Origin: Bacteroidota bacterium
GTDB taxonomy: Bacteria; Bacteroidota; Bacteroidia; Bacteroidales; B39-G9
Assembly (NCBI GenBank): GCA_003648455.1
Contig: QMPG01000061.1
Coordinates: forward strand, 1 to 12,429
DNA length: 12,429 nucleotides
Direction: 5' to 3'
The notes beneath the pieces are model-generated. The model saw nothing but the letters and a program-made list of their open reading frames with translations, searched no databases and was not told where the DNA came from. Made by a program: the position numbers and the translations under genes. Positions 6,994 to 12,429 of this stretch are shown here, one piece after another (position 1 is the first letter of the stretch; every line of letters begins with the position of its first letter).

Positions 6994-7199
6994 TAATTAG
7001 CAACGGCATTTATGCCGTTGTATAAATTGAACACATCTATTTGGCTTTAGCCAAAAATTAATGCCTAATAATATCAAATCCATATCTTTTAGTAAATTTG
7101 TTATATTCTTTTATAAAGGACATATTATTATTTTATTTGGGGCTAAAGCCCATTTATTCTTTTTATCATATTCAACGGCATAAATGCCGTTGCTAATTA
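6994..7199. repeat. 206-bp palindromic element: inverted doublet of a two-hairpin unit
   Basis: The outer 27 bases on each side (6994-7020 and 7173-7199) are perfect reverse complements. Each contains CAACGGCAT-N2-ATGCCGTTG, itself a hairpin. Exactly 22 unrelated bases further in on both sides is a second hairpin built on GGCTTTAGCC (about 7041-7054 on the left, 7140-7151 on the right, reading as GGGCTAAAGCCC on +). So a unit of about 60 bases is present twice, head to head, with an AT-rich centre. This looks like a REP/BIME-type or MITE-like dispersed repeat. No clear target-site duplication was found at its edges, and no transposase is nearby. Confidence 0.72.
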
Positions 7200-7208
7200 A
7201 CGCACGAA

Positions 7209-7342
7209 TCCGCTCCGAAAAACCTATTTTCAAAAATGCATAAAAATCCATTAAGATTATATTGTTGATAATTAATGTTTTACGTTTTGAAAAAATCTTG
7301 TAAATCCTGTTAATTTTATCTAAAAACACTTTTCGGAGTGGA
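7209..7342. repeat. Inverted pair TCCRCTCCGAAAA flanking a 134-bp segment
   Basis: TCCGCTCCGAAAA (7209-7221) and TTTTCGGAGTGGA (7330-7342) are reverse complements with one mismatch (G against A). The enclosed DNA has no gene. The words around it (for example AAATCCTGTTAATTTTATC near 7312) resemble dispersed intergenic repeats I recall from Bacteroidota, which cannot be verified here. It begins 10 bases after the 206-bp element and may be part of the same composite repeat. Confidence 0.45.
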
Positions 7343-7430
7343 CTCAAAGTTGTTTTTTGTTTCATTACCCTCAATGGCGTAATTTTTAGACTTTTTGAAA
7401 ATCCTAATCTATAAAATTAATAATTTATTT

Positions 7431-7438
7431 TATCTTTG
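7431..7438 (+). promoter_or_regulatory. Putative -7 box for gmd-fcl
   Basis: TATCTTTG matches TAnnTTTG, 58 bases before the gmd start codon. The downstream sequence TTAAACAAATT resembles that after the tdh box. No TTTG lies at the usual -33 distance; the nearest is at 7394-7397, 33 bases upstream. Confidence 0.45.
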
Positions 7439-7496
7439 TTAAACAAATTATTTTTTTTCGTAAAGGTTCAACTTCAAAACATTTTAAACATATATC

Positions 7497-8621
7497 ATGA
7501 CTTCAAAAAAGAAAGTAGCTTTAATTACAGGAGTAACCGGACAAGATGGTGCCTACTTATCAGAATTTTTATTAAAAAAAGGATATATCGTTCATGGTTT
7601 AAAACGTAGAAGCTCTATGTTTAACACAGATAGAATTGACCACCTATATCTTGACCCTCATGTAAAAAACAGAAATTTCATTCTGCATTACGGCGATTTA
7701 ACAGATTCAACCAATCTTATTCGAATTATTCAGGAAATACAGCCGGATGAAATTTATAATCTTGCAGCAATGAGCCATGTTTCTGTTTCGTTCGAAACAC
7801 CCGAATATACAGCAAATGCTGACGGAATAGGCACGTTGAGAATATTGGATGCAATACGTTTATTGGGATTGAGTGAAAAAACAAAATTCTATCAGGCTTC
7901 TACTTCTGAGCTATACGGATTGGTTCAAGAAATGCCACAAAGTGAAAAAACTCCTTTTTATCCACGAAGCCCATATGCCGTTGCTAAACTTTATGCTTAT
8001 TGGATTACCGTTAACTACCGTGAAGCATACAATATTTTTGCTTGCAATGGTATTCTTTTTAATCACGAATCTCCTATTAGAGGTGAGACTTTTGTAACTC
8101 GAAAAATTACTCGTGCAGCATCACGAATTGCTTTAGGTTTACAAGACAAATTCTACTTAGGTAACCTTTCGTCGAAACGTGACTGGGGACATGCCAAAGA
8201 CTATATTGAAGCCATGTATCTGATGTTGCAACAAGACAAACCCGAAGACTATGTTGTTGCAACAGGGAAAACTACAGAAGTAAGAGAGTTTGTAAGATTA
8301 GCTTTTGCCGAATTGGGTATTATTCTTGAATTTAAGGGTGATGGAATAAACGAAAAAGCTTTTATTAAAAAATGCAATAACCCAAAATATCAATTGGAAA
8401 TTGGAAAAGAAATTCTGGCGGTTGATAAAAATTATTTTAGACCAACTGAGGTAGAAATATTACTTGGAAATCCTGAAAAAGCAAATAAAAAATTAAACTG
8501 GAAGCCAAAATATGACCTTGCTGCACTGGTTAAAGATATGATGGAAAGCGATTTAAAACTAATGCAAAAAGAACGCTATTTAAAAGATGGTGGTTATAAA
8601 ATAAAAAATTATTATGAATAA
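7497..8621 (+). CDS. gmd: GDP-mannose 4,6-dehydratase
   Basis: An extended SDR enzyme that converts GDP-D-mannose to GDP-4-keto-6-deoxy-D-mannose, the first step to GDP-L-fucose and related deoxysugars. The 374 residues match the family length. The NADP-binding motif is [16 protein letters not shown] (11-26), with GLKRRSS (34-40) selecting the cofactor phosphate. The GDLTDSTNL and [19 protein letters not shown] segments are typical. Catalytic residues are T136 and E138 in STSELYG and Y160-xxx-K164 in RSPYAVAK, and [18 protein letters not shown] (189-206) is diagnostic for Gmd. The gene overlaps fcl by 8 bases, so the pair is surely one operon, with a probable -7 box 58 bases upstream. The product would feed surface polysaccharide or glycoprotein fucosylation; no glycosyltransferase lies in the window. 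Confidence 0.96.
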   Translation: MTSKKKVALITGVTGQDGAYLSEFLLKKGYIVHGLKRRSSMFNTDRIDHLYLDPHVKNRNFILHYGDLTDSTNLIRIIQEIQPDEIYNLAAMSHVSVSFETPEYTANADGIGTLRILDAIRLLGLSEKTKFYQASTSELYGLVQEMPQSEKTPFYPRSPYAVAKLYAYWITVNYREAYNIFACNGILFNHESPIRGETFVTRKITRAASRIALGLQDKFYLGNLSSKRDWGHAKDYIEAMYLMLQQDKPEDYVVATGKTTEVREFVRLAFAELGIILEFKGDGINEKAFIKKCNNPKYQLEIGKEILAVDKNYFRPTEVEILLGNPEKANKKLNWKPKYDLAALVKDMMESDLKLMQKERYLKDGGYKIKNYYE

Positions 8622-9708
8622 AGACAGTAAAATATATATTGCCGGTCATCGTGGTTTGGTTGGAAGTGCAATTCATCGCAATCTTATAAAAAAGGGTTAT
8701 AAAAATATAATTACAAAAACCCACAACGAACTAGACCTTTTAAATCAGACCGAAGTAGAAAGTTTTTTTAAAACAGAAAAACCCGAATTTGTTTTTCTTG
8801 CTGCTGCAAAAGTAGGCGGTATAATGGCTAACAGCATTTATCGCGGTCAATTTTTGTATGAGAATTTACAAATTCAAAACAACATTATTCACAATTCGCA
8901 CTTACAAAATGTAAAAAAATTATTGTTTTTGGGAAGCTCTTGCATCTATCCAAAAAATTGTCCACAACCAATAAAAGAAGATTATCTGCTAACCAGCGAA
9001 CTTGAATACACAAATGAGCCCTATGCAATAGCGAAAATAGCAGGCATGAAAATGTGCGAAGCATATAATATGCAATATGACACAAATTTTATTTCAGTAA
9101 TGCCTACAAATCTGTATGGACCCGGTGATAATTATGATTTGGAAAAATCGCATGTTCTCCCTGCAATGATTAGAAAAATGCATCTTGCAAAATGTTTACA
9201 GAACAAAAATTTTGAGGCAATAAAAATGGATTTGAATAATAATCCCATAGAAAATATTGACGGACAATCTTCTGAAAAAGAAATAATAAATATTCTCGAA
9301 AAATACGGTATTATTAACTCCTCTCCTGTTTCTCTAAAATTGTGGGGAACAGGTAAACCACATCGTGAATTTTTGCATTCGGATGATATGGCTGATGCCT
9401 GTGTTTATATTATGGAAAACATTGATTTTAATGATACTTACACAAAATTTGGAGGTTCCTCAGATAATAAAGAAATTAAAAACACTCATATTAATATTGG
9501 CACAGGTAAAGATTTGTTAATAAGCGAATTGGCTTCGCTTGTGAAAAACACTGTTGAATTTACAGGGAATATTATTTGGGATACAGACAAACCTGACGGT
9601 ACTTTTCAAAAACTTCTTGATGTAACAAAACTTCACGAACTAGGTTGGAAAGAAAAAATATCTTTAGAAAAAGGTGTCTCTGATATTTATAAAGATTATG
9701 TTAAGTAA
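8614..9708 (+). CDS. fcl: GDP-L-fucose synthase
   Basis: The bifunctional epimerase-reductase that turns GDP-4-keto-6-deoxymannose into GDP-L-fucose using NADPH. The cofactor motif is [12 protein letters not shown] (9-20). [12 protein letters not shown] (63-74) and GSSCIYP (107-113) are classic. Catalytic residues line up with the E. coli enzyme: S108, C110, Y137-xxx-K141 (EPYAIAK) and H180 ([11 protein letters not shown]). [11 protein letters not shown] and [19 protein letters not shown] complete the identification. At 364 residues it is about 40 longer than E. coli Fcl; the extra part is residues about 200-240, between MIRKMH and LKLWGTG, predicted helical and charged. From memory this insertion is usual in Bacteroidota. 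The start ATG lies inside the last codons of gmd (ATGAATAA overlap), implying translational coupling. Confidence 0.96.
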   Translation: MNKDSKIYIAGHRGLVGSAIHRNLIKKGYKNIITKTHNELDLLNQTEVESFFKTEKPEFVFLAAAKVGGIMANSIYRGQFLYENLQIQNNIIHNSHLQNVKKLLFLGSSCIYPKNCPQPIKEDYLLTSELEYTNEPYAIAKIAGMKMCEAYNMQYDTNFISVMPTNLYGPGDNYDLEKSHVLPAMIRKMHLAKCLQNKNFEAIKMDLNNNPIENIDGQSSEKEIINILEKYGIINSSPVSLKLWGTGKPHREFLHSDDMADACVYIMENIDFNDTYTKFGGSSDNKEIKNTHINIGTGKDLLISELASLVKNTVEFTGNIIWDTDKPDGTFQKLLDVTKLHELGWKEKISLEKGVSDIYKDYVK

Positions 9709-9720
9709 TAAAAAATTTTT

Positions 9721-9728
9721 TATATTTG
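9721..9728 (+). promoter_or_regulatory. Putative -7 box for the gene at 9766
   Basis: TATATTTG matches TAnnTTTG, 38 bases before the start codon at 9766 and 13 bases after the fcl stop. No TTTG is seen at -33. The downstream gene may use it or be transcribed with gmd-fcl, since no terminator is visible after fcl. Confidence 0.4.
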
Positions 9729-9765
9729 GAACAAGGCTAAAAATATAAGCCAAATACTAAAAAAA

Positions 9766-10167
9766 ATGAAAGAAATTTTAATTAAAAACCTTAAAAGATA
9801 CAGATACAATTTTTCTGAAAACAAGCATCAAATAATTGTGAAATTGGGTCTTTCTCAAATTGTTAAAATTAATTTTAATGAAGACGATACAATTTCTATT
9901 ACAGATAAATTAACCGGATGGAATTTTCTTACCGGAATAATTGATATGAGTATTAAAAATTCGATGATATATCAAACAATAGGATTAATTATAGGTGCAT
10001 TATTGTTAATTTTTGTTGACGGAAAAGAAAGAATACTTTTTTCCCCATTATTAACAATTTTAATAGCAATCACCGGTTTGATTATTATTTGGTCGGTTTT
10101 CTACTTAATAAGAGCAGAAAACATGAAAACAAAAATTATTTTTTGGCTTAATAATAAGGATAATTAA
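9766..10167 (+). CDS. Uncharacterised membrane protein with two transmembrane helices
   Basis: I do not recognise this 133-residue protein. Residues 1-65 are polar, begin with a basic stretch (KNLKRYRYNF) and look like alternating beta strands (HQIIVKLGLSQIVKINFNEDDTISITD). Two hydrophobic helices follow at about 68-84 and 93-115, separated by a short polar turn (VDGKERI). The tail is short and charged. Both ends are probably cytoplasmic. The layout of a small beta-rich domain before a helical hairpin resembles several unrelated families of small envelope proteins, so no function can be assigned. It lies 57 bases after fcl on the same strand, with its own possible -7 box, and is closed by a strong hairpin terminator. 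A link to GDP-fucose metabolism would be guesswork. Confidence 0.72.
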   Translation: MKEILIKNLKRYRYNFSENKHQIIVKLGLSQIVKINFNEDDTISITDKLTGWNFLTGIIDMSIKNSMIYQTIGLIIGALLLIFVDGKERILFSPLLTILIAITGLIIIWSVFYLIRAENMKTKIIFWLNNKDN

Positions 10168-10172
10168 AGTAC

Positions 10173-10194
10173 TACACCGGTATTTTTTTTATTC
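10173..10194. repeat. Left copy of a 22-bp direct repeat around the hairpin cluster
   Basis: These 22 bases (TACACCGGTA, eight T in a row, then ATTC) match 10471-10492 in 21 of 22 positions. The right copy is the 3' end of the rpiB coding sequence, so this left copy looks like a duplicate of that gene end. Confidence 0.6.
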
Positions 10195-10211
10195 GGTAAC
10201 TTTATAAAAAC

Positions 10212-10246
10212 CTTCCAGCGTTTGCAAAACCTGGAAGCGTTTTTTT
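10212..10246 (+). terminator. Hairpin terminator after the membrane protein gene
   Basis: CTTCCAG (10212-10218) pairs with CTGGAAG (10231-10237). An inner GTTT/AAAC pair is separated from it by a bulged C. Seven T residues (10240-10246) follow. It stands 44 bases after the stop codon of the gene at 9766. Confidence 0.75.
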
Positions 10247-10259
10247 ATTATTAACCACA

Positions 10260-10290
10260 ACCCTACGAGGGTTTGAAACCCTCGTAGGGT
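10260..10290. repeat. 31-base perfect palindrome
   Basis: Fifteen bases on each side of a central G are perfectly complementary (ACCCTACGAGGGTTT against AAACCCTCGTAGGGT). It is much richer in G+C than its surroundings. A smaller palindrome, AGACCTTAAGGTCT, follows at 10302-10315. Short T runs (10296-10301 after the first, 10315-10318 after the second) make weak termination possible, but it looks more like a dispersed intergenic palindrome. Confidence 0.75.
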
Positions 10291-10333
10291 CTGCCTTTTT
10301 TAGACCTTAAGGTCTTTTCATCGTCATTTATTG

Positions 10334-10413
10334 CTGTCATTCCGAAGCGAGGAACGAGCGAGGAATCCCATTTTTCAAAACAGGGGATTCCTCCCATTCG
10401 GTCGGAATGACAG
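10334..10413. repeat. 80-base REP-like palindrome
   Basis: CTGTCATTCCGA (10334-10345) pairs with TCGGAATGACAG (10402-10413). Inside it GAGGAATCCC (10360-10369) pairs with GGGATTCCTC (10384-10393). The word TGTCATTCCGA...GAGGAATCCC is one I recall as a dispersed repeat in many bacterial genomes, so this is probably one copy of a REP-like family. A reading frame of 61 codons crosses it on the minus strand and is fortuitous. Confidence 0.75.
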
Positions 10414-10469
10414 ACGGAATAAAGAATGAAAAGAAATAAAAAGCACAAACGATAGTGTCAAATTATTAA

Positions 10470-10907
10470 TTACACAGGTATTTTTTTTATTCTTCTTTCG
10501 TGTCTTCCACCTTCAAATTCGGTAGACAAAAAAGCTTTTATTATTTCTATTGCCAAATCGTCAGAAACAAAACGAGCCGGAACGGCACAAACATTAGCAT
10601 CGTTATGCTTTCGTGCTAATTCCGATATCTCTACGTTCCAGCATAAAGCAGAACGTATTCCTTGATGCTTGTTAGCCGTCATATTTATTCCATTTCCACT
10701 GCCACATAAAGAAATGCCTAAATCAAAATTTTTACTTTCTACTGCATCAGCCATAGGATGAGCAAAATCAGGATAATCTACGCTTTCTTCTGAATAGGTT
10801 CCAAAATCTTTAACTTCATATCCCTGTTTTTCCAAATAATCTTTTATCATTTCTTTTTTACTGTATCCGGCATGGTCACATGCCATCGCTATTTTTTCTT
10901 TTTTCAT
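10470..10907 (-). CDS. rpiB: Ribose-5-phosphate isomerase B
   Basis: A RpiB/LacAB-family sugar-phosphate isomerase interconverting ribose 5-phosphate and ribulose 5-phosphate in the pentose phosphate pathway. At 145 residues it is close to the family's usual ~150. The N-terminus IAMACDHAGY (6-15) has the substrate-binding D11 and H12. SVDYPDFAHPMADAV (42-56) is a family motif. The anion-hole loop CGSGNG (68-73) begins with C68, equivalent to the catalytic cysteine of the E. coli enzyme. ARKHNDANV (98-106) supplies H101 and N102, and GGRHERRI (133-140) binds phosphate. It is monocistronic and divergent from nadA across a 595-base AT-rich gap. The last eight codons and the stop overlap the right copy of a 22-bp direct repeat. 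An allose- or galactose-6-phosphate isomerase cannot be excluded but nothing nearby suggests it. Confidence 0.94.
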   Translation of the reverse strand: MKKEKIAMACDHAGYSKKEMIKDYLEKQGYEVKDFGTYSEESVDYPDFAHPMADAVESKNFDLGISLCGSGNGINMTANKHQGIRSALCWNVEISELARKHNDANVCAVPARFVSDDLAIEIIKAFLSTEFEGGRHERRIKKIPV

Positions 10908-10985
10908 AATTTATTATTTAGTTTTCTCTATACTAAGCATTTATCTAAAATTATTAATATCAAATTTTTCTTTATTTTTCTCCCA

Positions 10986-10993
10986 CAAAGTTA
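10986..10993 (-). promoter_or_regulatory. Putative -7 box for rpiB, overlapped by a GTTATTAAC site
   Basis: The minus strand reads TAACTTTG, matching TAnnTTTG, 79 bases before the rpiB start codon. The dyad word GTTATTAAC (10990-10998) overlaps it. No clear -33 box is visible at the usual spacing. Confidence 0.35.
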
Positions 10994-11337
10994 TTAACAT
11001 TCGTTAATTATTTAATTATAAGGAAACAAAAAAATAAATTAGTCGTAAATAATTAATTATTAAGTGATTTAAAAATTCTAATTATTTATTCAAATTGTTA
11101 ATTAATTCTTATGTTATTTTTAAAAATAAATTTGTTTTTTAATTTCTCTAATTTAATACAATAAATTAATCAAATTTCAAAAAAAAGTTTTTAGTTTATA
11201 TTAATAAAATATTAACAAAATTTTAACTTTTTTTAATCTTAATTTTTCAATATTTTTATTAAACATTAGTTTATTAACATAATGTTAATTTAATTTGTAT
11301 ATTATTGAAAATCAAAAAAACTGTTGTTTTATCAATG

Positions 11338-11370
11338 GTTAATAACTTATAAAATAGAGTTAATAACTTA
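11338..11370. repeat. Tandem 12-bp sites GTTAATAACTTA, 21 bases apart
   Basis: GTTAATAACTTA occurs at 11338-11349 and again at 11359-11370, in phase on the helix. Its GTTAATAAC core is an odd-centred dyad suited to a dimeric regulator. The pair lies 133 bases upstream of nadA, and a third copy, inverted, overlaps the likely rpiB promoter. An operator role is inferred. Confidence 0.4.
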
Positions 11371-11502
11371 AATTGTTTAAAAAAATTAATTATTTTTTAA
11401 CAATACTAACAGCATAACATTATCATCATTAATAAATTTTTAAATTTTTCAATAATAATAATATATAAAGAACTTGTTAATAAAATATATTTTTAAATAA
11501 AA

Positions 11503-12429
11503 ATGAATACAATAGTAAACAAAATTAATAAACTCAAAAAAGAAAAAAACGCAATAATTTTAGGACATTTTTACGAAAGTCCCGAAGTTCAAGAAATATC
11601 TGATTTTATTGGTGATAGTCTTGCTTTGGCTCAAAAAGCACAAAACACCGATGCAGATATTATAGTTTTTGCCGGTGTTTTATTTATGGCAGAAACAGCA
11701 AAAATTCTATGTCCTGAAAAAAAAGTTTTACTTCCTGATTTAAATTCCGGTTGCTCACTGGCAGATTCTTGTGAAGAAAAAAAATTTAAAGAATTTTTAA
11801 ATCTTCATCCCGACAGATTTGTTGTTTCTTATGTAAACACAAGCGCAAAAATTAAAGCTTTATCCGATTGTATTTGTACTTCATCAAACGCAATAAAAAT
11901 TGTAGAAAATGTTCCTTTAGGGAAAAAAATAATTTTTGGTCCGGATAAAAATTTAGGTACTTATGTAAAGAAAAATACAAATCGTGATATTTTACTTTGG
12001 GATGGTGCTTGTCATGTTCACAAGCGTTTTTCTGCAGAAAAAATTAAACAATTAAAAATAAAATATCCAAATGCAAAATTAATTTCTCATCCTGAATGCG
12101 AAGCATCTGTTCTTGAAATATCAGATTTTATAGATTCTACTTCAGGTTTATTAAAATATACAAAACAAAAGGATTATAATGAATTTATTATTGCAACAGA
12201 ACCGGGAATAATTTATCAAATGCAAAAAGCTAACCCTAAAAAATTATATATTGCTGCTCCTTCTTTTGAAGAAAACGAAAATATATGTGAATATATGAAA
12301 ATGAGTACTTTAGAAAATATTTATGAATCTTTAAAAGAAGAAAAATTTGAAATTAATTTAGAAAAAGAACTTATAAATAAAGCAAGAGTATCTATTTTAA
12401 AAATGTTAGAAATATCTAATAAATTTAAA
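11503..12429 (+). CDS. nadA: Quinolinate synthase (runs off the window end)
   Basis: A [4Fe-4S] enzyme that condenses iminoaspartate (from NadB) with dihydroxyacetone phosphate to quinolinate, the precursor of NAD. The 309 codons visible stay open to the last base with no stop, so at least the end is missing from the window; since short NadA proteins have about 300-310 residues, little is likely lost. The N-terminal ILGHFYESPEVQEISDFIGD (19-38) is typical. The three cluster cysteines fit as C84 (NSGCSLADSC), C170 (WDGACHVH) and C262 (ICEYMKM). SHPEC (195-199) and TEPG (232-235) are further family motifs. The start is fixed: a TAA lies in frame 9 bases before the ATG. No nadB or nadC is seen in the window, though they could follow. 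Confidence 0.94.
   Translation, partial: MNTIVNKINKLKKEKNAIILGHFYESPEVQEISDFIGDSLALAQKAQNTDADIIVFAGVLFMAETAKILCPEKKVLLPDLNSGCSLADSCEEKKFKEFLNLHPDRFVVSYVNTSAKIKALSDCICTSSNAIKIVENVPLGKKIIFGPDKNLGTYVKKNTNRDILLWDGACHVHKRFSAEKIKQLKIKYPNAKLISHPECEASVLEISDFIDSTSGLLKYTKQKDYNEFIIATEPGIIYQMQKANPKKLYIAAPSFEENENICEYMKMSTLENIYESLKEEKFEINLEKELINKARVSILKMLEISNKFK

Larger units (their letters stand above)
6640..7496. other. 857-base gene-free stretch rich in inverted repeats
   Basis: No reading frame here looks like a protein gene. An 87-codon frame on the minus strand (7111-7374) runs straight through the repeat elements and is probably fortuitous. The stretch holds, in order, the metK terminator, a locally G+C-rich structured segment (6725-6861), a small hairpin (6924-6970), a 206-bp element with perfect inverted ends (6994-7199), a second inverted pair (7209-7342) and the gmd -7 box (7431-7438). 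Confidence 0.8.
10168..10469. other. 302-base gene-free stretch made of four hairpins
   Basis: Between the convergent stop codons of the membrane protein gene and rpiB lie four successive palindromes (10212-10237, 10260-10290, 10302-10315 and 10334-10413) and one copy of a 22-bp repeat whose other copy is the rpiB 3' end. No gene is seen. The hairpins are G+C-rich against an AT-rich background, which suggests added repeat DNA. Confidence 0.75.
10908..11502. other. 595-base extremely AT-rich divergent intergenic region
   Basis: No gene is visible. The DNA is almost entirely A and T, with many TTAATTAA-like words. The 11-mer AAGTTATTAAC occurs three times, forward at 10988-10998 and reverse at 11338-11348 and 11359-11369. 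Its core GTTAWTAAC is a dyad, and the last two copies are spaced exactly 21 bases apart, about two helical turns. Related half-words (TTAACAT, GTTAATAAA) recur at 11272-11288 and 11474-11483. I see no DnaA-box cluster (TTATCCACA) and no clear nadA promoter. Confidence 0.6.

Noticed and set aside
6680..7368. 11-bp direct repeat TGTTTCATTAC at 6680-6690 and 7358-7368 around the whole repeat-rich stretch
   Set aside because: An 11-base match between two points of an AT-rich 850-base region is expected about once by chance, so it is not evidence for an insertion.
7111..7374. 87-codon reading frame on the minus strand
   Set aside because: It runs through the 206-bp palindromic element and the adjacent inverted pair, has no recognisable domain, and is best explained as a chance frame in repeat DNA.
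7439..7496. Near match of the gmd leader with the tdh leader after TATCTTTGTT (shared regulator site)
   Set aside because: The similarity (TATCTTTGTTnAAnAAATT) is short and AT-rich and is explained well enough by two -7 boxes followed by A/T-rich leaders.
10263..10448. 61-codon reading frame on the minus strand
   Set aside because: It lies entirely within the palindrome cluster; the predicted peptide only reflects the hairpin sequences.
10988..11370. Chromosomal replication origin in the AT-rich gap
   Set aside because: No TTATCCACA-type DnaA boxes and no dnaA or dnaN neighbour; the recurring GTTAWTAAC word differs from a DnaA box.

Overview
The window is an AT-rich chromosomal segment (about 30% G+C by eye) that fits a member of the Bacteroidota, probably Bacteroidales or a close relative. 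The signs are: promoter -7 boxes of the TAnnTTTG type (best in front of metK, with a TTTG box 20 bases upstream); A/T-rich leaders with no Shine-Dalgarno sequences; a short DUF4834-like membrane protein; and lineage-typical forms of several enzymes (LspA with a long loop, GDP-fucose synthase with an extra ~38-residue segment, a DksA relative with two instead of four cysteines). Most genes are ordinary housekeeping genes. The unusual material is in the gene-free stretches.

Layout. 1-1218 is the 3' part of ileS, followed by a TraR/DksA-family regulator (1237-1623), a strong terminator, and lspA (1684-2328), all on +. A small membrane protein (2334-2570, -) is convergent with lspA. Next is a divergent pair for threonine breakdown: kbl (2677-3864, -) and an SDR-type NAD-dependent threonine dehydrogenase, tdh (4138-5100, +). 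Tdh oxidises threonine to 2-amino-3-ketobutyrate, and Kbl splits that with CoA into glycine and acetyl-CoA. metK (5335-6639, +) follows, with a canonical Bacteroidota promoter and a leader that looks like a SAM-II riboswitch, so the SAM synthetase gene is probably switched down by its own product.

6640-7496 has no convincing gene but is packed with inverted repeats: a locally G+C-rich segment with crossing helices, a 206-bp element with perfect 27-bp inverted ends, and a second inverted pair next to it. The gmd-fcl pair (7497-9708, overlapping by 8 bases) makes GDP-L-fucose from GDP-mannose and implies fucosylated surface glycans. An unrecognised two-helix membrane protein (9766-10167) follows.

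10168-10469 holds four hairpins bracketed by a nearly perfect 22-bp direct repeat, one copy of which is the 3' end of rpiB. rpiB (10470-10907, -) encodes ribose-5-phosphate isomerase B. A very AT-rich 595-base gap (10908-11502) separates it from the divergent nadA (11503 to the window end), the iron-sulphur quinolinate synthase of NAD synthesis. nadA reads open to the last base and has no stop codon in the window.

I found no CRISPR array, transposase, tRNA or rRNA gene, and no gene cluster that looks like a new defence or biosynthetic system. The best leads are the metK riboswitch, the repeat elements and the structured segment downstream of metK.
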